Origin: CAYTBN01 sp964436045
GTDB lineage: Bacteria > Myxococcota_A > UBA796 > UBA9615 > CAYRNR01
DNA: 64,000 bases
Assembly: GCA_964436045.1 (NCBI GenBank)
Contig: CAYTBN010000022.1
Location: 35,459 to 99,458, forward strand
Direction of reading: 5' to 3'
Part shown: positions 28,174-36,774 of the stretch, in pieces
Layout of the letters: every line of letters starts with the position of its first letter
Numbering within the stretch: the first letter of the stretch is position 1
The notes under the pieces: generated by a model
Database searches by the model: none
Told to the model about the DNA's origin: nothing
Seen by the model: the letters and a program-made list of their open reading frames with translations, nothing else
Translations under genes and position numbers: made by a program

Positions 28174-30105
28174 ATGTCGAAGACGATCGGAATCGATCTG
28201 GGGACGACCAATTCCTGCGTCGCGGTGCTCGAGGGCGGCGACGCGGTTGTGATTCCCAACTCGGAAGGGAGCCGCACCACACCGTCCGTGGTCGCGTTCA
28301 GCGACGAGGGCGATCGCCTGGTCGGGCAGATCGCGCGGCGGCAGGCGGTGTCCAACCCGGGCAACACCCTGTTCGCCATCAAACGGCTGACCGGGCGACG
28401 ATTCGAGGACGAGGCCGTCCAGAAAATGATCCAGACGGTGCCGTTCGACATCGTCGCCGCGGACAACAAGGACGCCTGGGTGCGGATCGACGACGCCACC
28501 TACAGCCCCCAGCAGATCTCGGCCATCATCCTCGAGAAGATGAAGGCCACCGCCGAGGAGTACCTCGGCGAGGAGATCACCAAGGCGATCATCACCACGC
28601 CGGCGCACTTTAATGACAGCCAGCGCCAGGCCACCAAGGACGCGGGCCGGATCGCGGGCCTCGACGTGTTGCGGATCATCAACGAGCCCACCGCCGCCGC
28701 GCTGGCCTACGGCTGCGAGCCGGGCGAAGCCAAGCGGATCGCGGTGTTCGACCTGGGGGGCGGGACCTTCGATATCTCGATCCTGGACCTGAACCAGGGT
28801 GTCTACGAGGTGAAGTCCACCAACGGCGACACCTTCCTCGGTGGCGAGGACTTCGATCTGCGGATCATGGACCACTGCCTGTCCCGGTTCCAATCCGAGA
28901 CCGGTGTGGACCTCCGGGACGACACGATGGCGCTCCAGCGGCTCAAGGAGGCCGCGGAGAAGGCCAAGAAGGAGCTGTCGAGCACCGAGGAAACCGAGAT
29001 CAATCTCCCCTTCATCACGGTGGACGAGGAGGGGCCCAAGCACCTCAAGACGTCGATGACGCGGGCGGGACTCCAGGAGCTGGTGGATGACCTGATCGAG
29101 CGGACCACCGAGCCCTGCCGGCAGGCGATCCAGGACGCAGGCGTCGACGCCTCCCAGCTGGACGAGGTCTTGCTGGTCGGCGGGATGACCCGCATGCCCC
29201 GGGTCCGCGAGAAGGTGGCCGAGATCTTCGGCAAGGCGCCCAACACCGAGGTCAACGCCGACGAGGTGGTGGCCGTCGGCGCGGCGGTCCAGGCAGGCGT
29301 GCTCTCGGGCGAGACCAAGGATGTACTGCTGCTGGACGTGACGCCCCTGACCCTGGGGGTCGAGACCGCGGGCGGTACGTTCACCGCGCTGATCCCGCGC
29401 AACACGACCATCCCGTGCAAGAAGAGCGAGATCTTCACCACGGCCCAGGACAACCAGCCCTTCGTCCGGGTCCACGTGCTGCAGGGCGAGCGCGAGATGT
29501 CCGCAGGCAACAAGAGCCTGGCCGTCTTCGAGCTGACCGGAATCCCGCCCGCACCACGGGGGTTGCCCAAGATCGAGGTGGTCTTCGAGCTCGACGCCAA
29601 CGGTATCGTCCATGTGGCGGCCACCGACCAGGGAACCGGCCGGAAGCAGCAGATCCAGATCGAGGGCGCGTCCGGGCTGAGCGAGCGCGAGGTCCAGGCG
29701 ATGGTCCGCGACGCGGAGACCTACCGGGAGGAGGACCGCCTCCGCCGGGAGCTGGCCGACGAACGCACCAAGCTCGAGGGGCTGCTGTACACCACCGAGC
29801 GCTCCCTGGAGCAGTACGGCGAGCAACTTCCCTTCGACGACCTGATGGCGATCCGCGAGGCCATCAGCCACGCGCAGGAGGCGGTGAAGACCAACAGCGT
29901 CCGGGAGATCCGCCAGGCCCACGAGGAGCTGAGTGACGGCGCGCGGAAGCTGGCCGAGGTCCTCTACATGGAGGCCCAGGCGGCGGCCATGGAGAGCGTG
30001 GACGAGGACTTGCTGAGCGAAGACCCGGGCGACTCCTTCCTCGAGACCGGCGAAGAGGACGAACTCCGAAGCGCACCCTCCGACACCGGCGACGAGCCCG
30101 AGTAG
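28174..30105 (+). CDS. dnaK: Chaperone DnaK (Hsp70)
   Basis: The 643-residue Hsp70 binds and refolds proteins in the cytoplasm using ATP. It starts TIGIDLGTTNSCVAVLEGG with the phosphate-1 motif, followed by FDLGGGTFDISIL (phosphate 2), EPTAAALAYG, and LLVGGMTRMPRV (adenosine motif). The substrate-binding domain begins at DVTPLTLGVETAGG and a full helical lid follows (about 505-610). The tail is acidic but does not end in the E. coli type EEVD-like motif. It is located between grpE and dnaJ, so this is the housekeeping copy; a second, lidless Hsp70 is encoded at 34865. Confidence 0.97.
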   Translation: MSKTIGIDLGTTNSCVAVLEGGDAVVIPNSEGSRTTPSVVAFSDEGDRLVGQIARRQAVSNPGNTLFAIKRLTGRRFEDEAVQKMIQTVPFDIVAADNKDAWVRIDDATYSPQQISAIILEKMKATAEEYLGEEITKAIITTPAHFNDSQRQATKDAGRIAGLDVLRIINEPTAAALAYGCEPGEAKRIAVFDLGGGTFDISILDLNQGVYEVKSTNGDTFLGGEDFDLRIMDHCLSRFQSETGVDLRDDTMALQRLKEAAEKAKKELSSTEETEINLPFITVDEEGPKHLKTSMTRAGLQELVDDLIERTTEPCRQAIQDAGVDASQLDEVLLVGGMTRMPRVREKVAEIFGKAPNTEVNADEVVAVGAAVQAGVLSGETKDVLLLDVTPLTLGVETAGGTFTALIPRNTTIPCKKSEIFTTAQDNQPFVRVHVLQGEREMSAGNKSLAVFELTGIPPAPRGLPKIEVVFELDANGIVHVAATDQGTGRKQQIQIEGASGLSEREVQAMVRDAETYREEDRLRRELADERTKLEGLLYTTERSLEQYGEQLPFDDLMAIREAISHAQEAVKTNSVREIRQAHEELSDGARKLAEVLYMEAQAAAMESVDEDLLSEDPGDSFLETGEEDELRSAPSDTGDEPE

Positions 30106-30153
30106 ACCGCCGGCCGGGCACCCGCTGCGGTCCCGGCCTGGCGCGGTTGCCAC

Positions 30154-31245
30154 GTGGACGATCCCTACCGAATTCTCGGCGTCGACCGTGGGTCAGCTCC
30201 CGGCGCGATCAAGCGCGCTTTCCGCCGCCAAGCCCTGCGCTACCACCCGGATCGTAACCCCGACGACCCCCAGGCCGAGACCAGTTTCAAGGAGGTGACC
30301 TGGGCCTACGAGCTGCTGTCCGACCCCCTCAAGCGGATGCAATACGACCGGCTCGGCCGTGTCTACACCGGACCCAAGGGCCCGTCGTGGGCGGAGGATC
30401 CCGCGGATCTGCGGGAGATCTTCGACCGGCTGATGACCGAGGCCTTCGGCTCCAACCCCTTCAAACGGGATCGCGACCGCCACGGCAACGATCTGCGCTA
30501 CACCGTGTCGCTGACCCTCGAGGAGGTGGCCCGGGGCACCGAGCGCGAGGTGTCCTTCGAGCGGATGATCGCCTGCGACGAATGCGGCGGCAGCGGCGTG
30601 CAGAGCCGGGCTGAAAAGGTGCTGTGCGACGAGTGCGGCGGCAGCGGCGAGTCGCGTCGTCGCGGACTCCTGCGAGCCGGAGGGCGGTGCAAGACCTGCA
30701 AGGGCGAGGGTTACGTCAGTGCCACGCCCTGCGAGACCTGCGACGGCGACGGTCGACTGCCGACCCATGCGCGGGTCAAGGTCAAGGTCCCGGCCGGGGT
30801 GGAGGTCGGCCAGCGCCTGAAGGTGAGCAGTAGGGGCAACGCGGGGGTGCGCGGCGGCAACAGTGGGGACCTGTTCGTGGTGGTGGACGTGGAGCGTCAC
30901 CCTTACTTCCAGCGGGATCGGCACGACGTCTACTGCAAGCTGCCGGTGAGCTTTGCCCAGCTCGCTCTGGGGGCCGACGCCCCGGTGCCAACCCTGCAGG
31001 GCAAAGCCGTGATCCGGATTCCCCCCGGCACCCAGCCCGAGCAGGTCCTGACCCTGGTGGGCCACGGACTCCCTCGACCCCGGGGTGGCCGGCGGGGGGA
31101 CCAGCGGGTGCGGGTCGTGCTCGAGGTGCCACGGACACTCGACGAGTCCCGCCGGGATGCCCTGCTGGCTGCGGCTGCCGCCACCGATCCCGGGGATACG
31201 CCACTGCGTCGCCAGGTTCTCGACCTGCTCGACGAGATGGGATAA
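30154..31245 (+). CDS. dnaJ: Chaperone DnaJ (class A, reduced G/F region)
   Basis: DnaJ stimulates the ATPase of DnaK and delivers substrates. The 363-residue protein has a J domain (1-68) with HPD at 31-33. Four zinc-binding repeats are Cys141/144 (CDECGGSG), Cys158/161 (CDECGGSG), Cys179/182 (CKTCKGEG) and Cys193/196 (CETCDGDG). Two C-terminal substrate domains follow. The Gly/Phe-rich linker that usually follows the J domain is nearly lost, replaced by an acidic, low-glycine stretch (about 70-108). The start is a GTG at 30154, 48 bases after dnaK. The operon order supports dnaJ; a CbpA-like paralogue is excluded by the zinc repeats. Confidence 0.93.
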   Translation: MDDPYRILGVDRGSAPGAIKRAFRRQALRYHPDRNPDDPQAETSFKEVTWAYELLSDPLKRMQYDRLGRVYTGPKGPSWAEDPADLREIFDRLMTEAFGSNPFKRDRDRHGNDLRYTVSLTLEEVARGTEREVSFERMIACDECGGSGVQSRAEKVLCDECGGSGESRRRGLLRAGGRCKTCKGEGYVSATPCETCDGDGRLPTHARVKVKVPAGVEVGQRLKVSSRGNAGVRGGNSGDLFVVVDVERHPYFQRDRHDVYCKLPVSFAQLALGADAPVPTLQGKAVIRIPPGTQPEQVLTLVGHGLPRPRGGRRGDQRVRVVLEVPRTLDESRRDALLAAAAATDPGDTPLRRQVLDLLDEMG

Positions 31246-31385
31246 ACAGCGATCGGCGGCCGGGCCCGGCCAACGCGACAAGATCGACGGAAACCGGGCC
31301 AGCGGACGTCCATGGAACAGAATCGTCACGGGGGGGCAGCGCGGACAGGGACCGTGGGGCCGGATTGGCGAGGGAAAGCGAGACC

Positions 31386-33437
31386 ATGGAAAACGGGATC
31401 CGACGGACTGCGCCCTGGCTGGCGGCCATCCTGTGCCTGACACTGGCGCTGCCCGCGCTGGCCGCGAAGGAGGACCGGGCGTTCTTCGACGCCGAGACCG
31501 CATACCGGGAAGGCGCCTTCCGCAAGGCGCTGAGCAAGCTCGAGGACTTCATCGAAACCTACCCCGAGTCGCGCTACGTGCGCGAAGCGGTGTTCTACGC
31601 TGGCGAGTCCGCCATCGCCATCGACAAGTTTTCCATCGCCCGACGCCACTACGAGGACTACCTGGACCGTTTCCCCGACGGGCCCGTTGCGCTTCGGGCC
31701 GAGCACGGCCGGGCGCTGGCCCTCGCGGGCGAGGGACGGGACGTGGATGCCGTGGCCGCGCTGTTGGCGGTCGCCCCTCGACTGGAGCGGTCGCGGGACC
31801 AGGCCGATTGTTACCGGCGGGCGGCTGCCATCCAGCTCGACCGTCGACGTCCCATGGGAGTGCTCGAGGCCCTCGGCATGCTGCTGGATGCCGGGGGGGA
31901 CTGGCGCGAGGAGGACGAGCGCGCGCTGAGGGAGTCGGCCGACGCCCTGTCGGAGGAGGAGCTCCTGTCGTGGGAGAAGGAGGTCCGGGGCACGGGCGGG
32001 GGAGGATTGGCGCTGTTCGTCGTACTGGAGCGCCGCGGCCTCACCGAGGATCTGGCGACCACGGACTCGATCGTGTTCCTGTTTGCTGACGAGTACCCCG
32101 AACATCCCTTCCGCTCGCGGATCGAGGTGCTCCGCGCCGACGCCCTCACCTACCCCGCCGATCCCACCAAGGTCGGCGTGATCCTCCCTCTGTCCGGACG
32201 TTTTCGCCGCCCGGGCGCGTCGGTACTCGACGGGATCCAGCTCGCCGTCGACGCACACCTGGGCGACGCCGCACCGGAACTGGTGCTTCGGGACTCGGAG
32301 GGCGATCCGGAGATCGCCGTCGCAGCCCTCGAGGAGTTGGTCGAAAAAGAGCAGGTGATCGCGGTCATCGGCCCCCTGGCGAGCGCCGCCGCCGCCCCGG
32401 TTGCCGAGCGCGCCGAGGAATTGCGCGTGCCGTTGCTGGTGCTGAGCCAGCGGACAGGCCTGCCGCAGCTGGGTCGCTACGTCTTCCGGAACTTCCTCAC
32501 CCCGCGGGCCCAGGTCGATGCCATGGTCGACTACGCCATCAGCTACCAGGGATACCGTAGCTTCGCGGTGTTCTACCCGGCGACGGAGCGCGGCGGGGCG
32601 ATGGCCGAACGGTTCTGGCAGCGCATCGAGGAGGAGGGCGGTCAGGTGGTGGCCGTCCAGTCGTACGACCCGGACGAGACCGACTTCCGCAAGCCCCTGC
32701 GCCGCCTCTACGGCAAGCAGTTCGTCGACAAGGGAATCGGAGCCGGCGACCTGGAACTCCCCTACCTGACCGATCGCGAGAAACCCCAGCTTCCCGGCGG
32801 ATCCGCAACGATGCTCGTGCCCGGCGAGGATTTCCAGGCCGTGTTCGTGCCCGACGGCTTCAAGCGGGTGAGCATGATCGCCCCGGCGATGGTCTACGAG
32901 AACTTCAACCTGGCGGATACCTACCAGTCGCGGATGCCGGTCACGCTGTTGGGGAGTGCCGGGCTCAACCACGACGATTTTGTGCGGCGGGGCGAGCGAT
33001 ACGTTCGAGGAGCCCTGTTCGTCGACGCATTCTTCGTCCGCGGAGGGGAGCCCGAGACCATCGGGTTCGTCCACCGCTTCGAGGAGCGGTACGAACGAAA
33101 GCCCGGGCTGCTGGAGACCTTCGGCTACGAGACGACCCGGGATCTGCTCACCCTGCTCGGCCAGGGTGTGAAAACGCGCCCGTCGCTGCGCCGCGAACTG
33201 GCGCGTTTTGAGCCCGAGGCGTCCCTGACCGGTTCGCTGGGATACGACGAAGCCGGCGAGATGCGCCGCGACCTGTTGCTGCTGTCCGTTGCCGAGGATT
33301 CCATCGTCCAGATCTACCCGCCGCCGCTGCCTCCGGAGATGGCGCCGCTGGACCCGATCCCCATGGAGGGCGGAGGGAGCGCGCCCCCCGATGAGCCGGC
33401 CGAAGAGGCCCCACAGGAACCGGAGGTCACACCGTGA
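31386..33437 (+). CDS. Periplasmic binding-fold protein with TPR-like N-terminus (LpoA-like)
   Basis: The 683-residue protein has a signal peptide (AAILCLTLALPALAA, cleavage near 27). Its N-terminal half contains TPR-like helices (ALSKLEDFIETYPESRYVREAVFYAGESA). From about residue 255 it has a type I periplasmic-binding fold starting KVGVILPLSGRFRRPGASVLDGIQLAV, with VIGPLASAAAAPVAERAEELRVPLL typical of the ABC-type amino-acid receptor/LpoA family. This TPR plus binding-fold arrangement is that of the outer-membrane penicillin-binding-protein activator LpoA, but no lipobox is visible, so the anchor differs or is absent. The Pro/Glu-rich C terminus is disordered. The stop overlaps the next dehydrogenase start (GTGA). 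Confidence 0.8.
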   Translation: MENGIRRTAPWLAAILCLTLALPALAAKEDRAFFDAETAYREGAFRKALSKLEDFIETYPESRYVREAVFYAGESAIAIDKFSIARRHYEDYLDRFPDGPVALRAEHGRALALAGEGRDVDAVAALLAVAPRLERSRDQADCYRRAAAIQLDRRRPMGVLEALGMLLDAGGDWREEDERALRESADALSEEELLSWEKEVRGTGGGGLALFVVLERRGLTEDLATTDSIVFLFADEYPEHPFRSRIEVLRADALTYPADPTKVGVILPLSGRFRRPGASVLDGIQLAVDAHLGDAAPELVLRDSEGDPEIAVAALEELVEKEQVIAVIGPLASAAAAPVAERAEELRVPLLVLSQRTGLPQLGRYVFRNFLTPRAQVDAMVDYAISYQGYRSFAVFYPATERGGAMAERFWQRIEEEGGQVVAVQSYDPDETDFRKPLRRLYGKQFVDKGIGAGDLELPYLTDREKPQLPGGSATMLVPGEDFQAVFVPDGFKRVSMIAPAMVYENFNLADTYQSRMPVTLLGSAGLNHDDFVRRGERYVRGALFVDAFFVRGGEPETIGFVHRFEERYERKPGLLETFGYETTRDLLTLLGQGVKTRPSLRRELARFEPEASLTGSLGYDEAGEMRRDLLLLSVAEDSIVQIYPPPLPPEMAPLDPIPMEGGGSAPPDEPAEEAPQEPEVTP

Positions 33438-34603
33438 AGGCGCTCGTGCTTCGGGGGGAATGGGAGCCCCGTGAGGGTTACCCGGTGACCGACGAAGAGA
33501 CGACCTCGCGCAAGGCACGGGTGGCCAGCCAGATCTGGCGCCACCCGGTCGCTGCGCTCGAGGAGGTCCCGGAGCCAACGCCAGCACCGGACGAGGTGCT
33601 GATCCGCGTACGCGCCTGCGGTGTATGTGGGTCGGACACCCACTGCGTGGAGCGTGACGAGAGCGGCTATCTGCTGTTCAGCGGGCCGACGCGACTCCCG
33701 GAGATCATCGGGCACGAGTACGCCGGCGAGGTCATCGAGGTCGGCGAAGCCGTGACGACCCTGCGGGTGGGCGACGCCGTCGCTGCCGAAGGGATGCTCT
33801 GGTGCGGGTTGTGCCCCGCATGCCGCAGCGGCCTGCCGAACCAGTGCCCCTCCCTCGAGATGGTGGGGTTCTCCGCCCCCGGGGCCTACGCCAACCTGAT
33901 CGCCACCAAGGAGCGATACTGCTGGTCCCTGGAACCCCTGCGAAGCGTAATGGACGGGGACGCCCTGTTCGAGCTGGGGGCGCTGCTGGAGCCGGCGGGG
34001 TGCGCGTTCAACGGGATCTACGTGGCGGCAGGGGGCTTCCTCCCTGGCGCCACCGTCGCCATCCACGGCGCGGGTGCCATCGGGCTCAGCGCGATCCCCG
34101 TGGCGCGGGCGGGTGGGGCATCCAGGATCTGGGTCTTCGATCCGATCCCCGAGCGGGTGGAGCTGGCCAGGTCACTGGGCGCCGACGAAGCCCACGTCGT
34201 CGGCGAGCTGGCGGGCGGCGGCGGCTCGGTCCACCAGTTGCTGCTCGACGGGACCGGAGGCGCCGGGGTCGATGTCCACGTGGAAGCCGCCGGAGCCGCC
34301 CGGGCGACATTCCCCGAGATCGAACGTTCGCTGGCGCCCGCCGGCAAGGTGGTCTACCTGGGCCGCACGGGTGAGCACGCCCGCATCGAGGCGGACGTCT
34401 TCGTGACGGGCGCCAACACCCTCGTCGGCGCCCGCGGCCACGCGGGGGGTGGGATCTACCCGGCCCTGATCCGCCTGGCGGCCGCGGGCCGCCTCCCCCT
34501 GCGATCGATGATCACCGCACGTTTCCCCCTCGAGCAGGTTCTCGAAGCCCTCGAGCGCTCCCGGACGCGGGTCGACGGCAAGATCATGATCCTGTCCGGT
34601 TGA
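33434..34603 (+). CDS. Zinc-dependent MDR dehydrogenase, scyllo-inosose 3-dehydrogenase-like
   Basis: The 389-residue medium-chain dehydrogenase has catalytic zinc ligands in ACGVCGSD (Cys62/65 region) and GHEYAGEV (His94-Glu95). The structural zinc set is Cys124, Cys127, Cys130 and Cys138. The NAD-binding motif is GAGAIGLSAI. The N-terminal W-E-P-R-E-G motif, the SGYLLFSGPTRLP loop and EGMLWCGLC resemble the Thermotoga inositol-pathway enzyme that oxidises scyllo-inosose. That comparison is from memory and should be tested. It begins with a GTG overlapping the stop of the periplasmic-binding protein gene, so the two are translationally coupled, although no other inositol gene is present. Confidence 0.78.
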   Translation: MKALVLRGEWEPREGYPVTDEETTSRKARVASQIWRHPVAALEEVPEPTPAPDEVLIRVRACGVCGSDTHCVERDESGYLLFSGPTRLPEIIGHEYAGEVIEVGEAVTTLRVGDAVAAEGMLWCGLCPACRSGLPNQCPSLEMVGFSAPGAYANLIATKERYCWSLEPLRSVMDGDALFELGALLEPAGCAFNGIYVAAGGFLPGATVAIHGAGAIGLSAIPVARAGGASRIWVFDPIPERVELARSLGADEAHVVGELAGGGGSVHQLLLDGTGGAGVDVHVEAAGAARATFPEIERSLAPAGKVVYLGRTGEHARIEADVFVTGANTLVGARGHAGGGIYPALIRLAAAGRLPLRSMITARFPLEQVLEALERSRTRVDGKIMILSG

Positions 34604-34619
34604 TCCGACCAAAAAGCCC

Positions 34620-34658
34620 TCCGATCGGACGGGTCAAACATTGTGCGATCGGTCCGAT
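34620..34658. promoter_or_regulatory. Pair of palindromic CGATCGG-type sites
   Basis: A perfect palindrome TCCGATCGGA (34620-34629) and a related ATCGG-T-CCGAT (34648-34658) lie about 28 bases apart in the gap before the second Hsp70 gene. They could be paired operator half-sites or parts of the dehydrogenase terminator region; no protein can be assigned. Confidence 0.3.
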
Positions 34659-34721
34659 GAATGGGCAGAACCGAGTTCGCGGTACTGACCGCGTCGTGGG
34701 AGCGCTGAAATGTCCTGTTTT

Positions 34722-34737
34722 CCCCGGAATCCCGGGG
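34722..34737 (+). terminator. Candidate hairpin after the dehydrogenase gene
   Basis: CCCCGG/CCGGGG arms form a 6-bp GC stem with a 4-base loop. TTTT precedes it and only a short CTTT follows, so it is a poor intrinsic terminator on the plus strand, but it is the only strong hairpin in this gap. Confidence 0.3.
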
Positions 34738-34748
34738 CTTTCCACCGA

Positions 34749-34777
34749 TTGACTTGGGTGGTCCGTGAGGTTAGCCT
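34749..34777 (+). promoter_or_regulatory. Candidate sigma-70 promoter of the lidless Hsp70 gene
   Basis: TTGACT (34749-34754) and TAGCCT (34772-34777) are separated by 17 bases, about 88 bases before the ATG at 34865. The -35 matches 5 of 6 consensus bases. It indicates transcription independent of the preceding dehydrogenase gene. Confidence 0.45.
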
Positions 34778-34864
34778 TGTCGAGCCGGGCCAACCGACCC
34801 GGTAGGCCCTCTTGTGCGGAATCCAGCCCAGGACGGGCAGCTGATCTAGGAGCGGGTCAACACC

Positions 34865-36757
34865 ATGGGCAAGGCCATCGGCATCGATCTTGGCACGACG
34901 AATTCGTGCGCCGCCGTCATCGAGAACAACCAGCCCAAGATCATCATGTACAAGGGCGGGAATTACACGATTCCCTCGTTGTTCGCCATCGATGAGACCG
35001 GACGGACGCTGGTCGGTCACGACGCCAAGAAGCAGGCCGCGATCAATCCCCAAGCCACGGTGATGGGCGCCAAGCGACTGCTGGGCCGCAACTTTCACTC
35101 CAAGGCGGTGGAGAAGATCCGGCAGGTGTTCACCTACAACATGATCGAGGACGATGTCGGCAACGTCCAGATCAAGGTCAAGGACGAGGTCTTCACCCTC
35201 GAGCAGATTAGTTCCGAGATCCTCCGCAAGATCAAACAGGTCGCCGAGGAGTACCTCAAGGGCGAGGTCACCCACGCGGTGATCACCGTGCCCGCGTACT
35301 TCAACGACCGGCAGCGTCAGGCAGTGCGCAAGGCCGGATCCCTGGCTGGGCTCAAGGTGTTGCGCATCCTCAACGAGCCCACAGCGGCCGCCCTGGCCTA
35401 CGGTCTCGGACGCAACCTGCGCCAGTCGCTGGCGGTGTACGACCTGGGCGGCGGTACCTTCGACATCTCGGTGATCGACATCCACGATCGGGTGTTCGAG
35501 GTCATCGCCACCGGGGGAGATACCTTCCTCGGCGGCGTGGACTTCGACGATCGTGTGATGGGCCACATCATGGAGGACTTCCAGGAGAAGAACGGCATCG
35601 ACCTCTCCTTGGACCGGGTCGCCATCCAGCGGATCCGCGACGTGGCCGAGCGCGCCAAGATCAACCTGTCGTCGACCAGCACGACCCAGGTCCAGATCCC
35701 GTTCATCGCCCGCGGCCCCAAGGGGATCTTGAATGTGGACATGGACCTGGAACGCGGGGTCCTCGAGGAGATGACCACCGACCTGGTCAGCCGCACGATC
35801 CAGGCGTGCGACCAGATCATGAAGGGGGCGAAGCGCACCCCCGACCAGATCGACGAGGTGCTGCTGGTGGGCGGCCAGAGCCGCATGCCCCTCGTCCAGC
35901 AGCAGGTGGTCGACTACTTCAAGCGCCAGCCCTGCAAGGGAGTCCATCCGGACGAGGCAGTGGCGGTCGGCGCGGCCATCATGGCCTATTCGTTGACCCA
36001 CGCGAGCGCCAAGAAGGTCACCCTGCTGGACGTGTTGCCGATCGACATCGGCATCGCCAAGGTGGACGGGTCGTTCCTGAAGCTGTTCACCAAGAACAGC
36101 GAGATCCCTGCATACAAGTCGCTGACGCTGACCAACAGCAAAGACAACCAGCGCTCGATCATGCTCAAGATCTACCAGGGCGAGAACGACCGCGCGGTGG
36201 AGAACGAGCTGCTCGGCTCCTTCGTGTTCACGCCCATCCGGCAGGACAAGAAGGGACAGGTCAAGCTCGAGGTCATCTTCCACATCGACTCCGAGGGTAT
36301 CCTCAATATCTCGGCCAAGGACAAGCAGACCGGCGAGAAGGTCCAGGCGCACGTCAAGCTCAAGGACGGCAAGAAGGCGGCCCGGATCGAGGTCGGTGCT
36401 GGCAAGCAGGCGAGGCGGGTCAAGCAGCCCGCCAAGGCAGCCGCCCCGCCAGCCGAGCCAAAGGCCGCCCCCGCCCCACTGCCAGCACCCACTCCGCCGC
36501 CGCCGAAGCCGGAGCCCCCCGCGGATAGTGCAGCGGAGGAGCCGGATCCGGACGCGCCTGTGACCCTGGCCACCTCCCAGATCGAGCCCCTCGAGGACAC
36601 GACTGCCACCGAGGCCGACATGCCCGCCGCCCGCGCTGACGGGCCGCCCGCGGGGGCGCCGACCGGCGAGGACGGGAAGCCCACCGAGACCGGGCCGCCC
36701 GCGGTGCAGAAGCGCGGCGTCTTCGGCCGCTTCATCGACTGGCTCCTCGGCCGCTAG
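34865..36757 (+). CDS. Second Hsp70 (DnaK paralogue) lacking the helical lid
   Basis: The 630-residue protein has a complete Hsp70 ATPase domain (GIDLGTTNSCAAVIENN, YDLGGGTFDISVI, EPTAAALAYG, LLVGGQSRMPLV) and a beta-sandwich substrate domain ending about residue 500 (ILNISAKDKQTGEKVQAHVK). The helical lid is missing. In its place are about 115 disordered Pro/Ala/Glu-rich residues and a short amphipathic end KRGVFGRFIDWLLGR that could bind a membrane or partner. AGGAG-like sequence stands before the ATG. In Myxococcus xanthus, DnaK paralogues such as SglK and StkA influence exopolysaccharide and social motility. Whether this gene belongs to that group is inference. Its own promoter is at 34749. 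Confidence 0.88.
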   Translation: MGKAIGIDLGTTNSCAAVIENNQPKIIMYKGGNYTIPSLFAIDETGRTLVGHDAKKQAAINPQATVMGAKRLLGRNFHSKAVEKIRQVFTYNMIEDDVGNVQIKVKDEVFTLEQISSEILRKIKQVAEEYLKGEVTHAVITVPAYFNDRQRQAVRKAGSLAGLKVLRILNEPTAAALAYGLGRNLRQSLAVYDLGGGTFDISVIDIHDRVFEVIATGGDTFLGGVDFDDRVMGHIMEDFQEKNGIDLSLDRVAIQRIRDVAERAKINLSSTSTTQVQIPFIARGPKGILNVDMDLERGVLEEMTTDLVSRTIQACDQIMKGAKRTPDQIDEVLLVGGQSRMPLVQQQVVDYFKRQPCKGVHPDEAVAVGAAIMAYSLTHASAKKVTLLDVLPIDIGIAKVDGSFLKLFTKNSEIPAYKSLTLTNSKDNQRSIMLKIYQGENDRAVENELLGSFVFTPIRQDKKGQVKLEVIFHIDSEGILNISAKDKQTGEKVQAHVKLKDGKKAARIEVGAGKQARRVKQPAKAAAPPAEPKAAPAPLPAPTPPPPKPEPPADSAAEEPDPDAPVTLATSQIEPLEDTTATEADMPAARADGPPAGAPTGEDGKPTETGPPAVQKRGVFGRFIDWLLGR

Positions 36758-36774
36758 CCCTTCCCACCCTCGCG

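Noticed and set aside
31326..33587. Long minus-strand frame antisense to the LpoA-like gene
   Set aside because: The composition is that of a shadow frame and the plus strand encodes a signal peptide and known folds.
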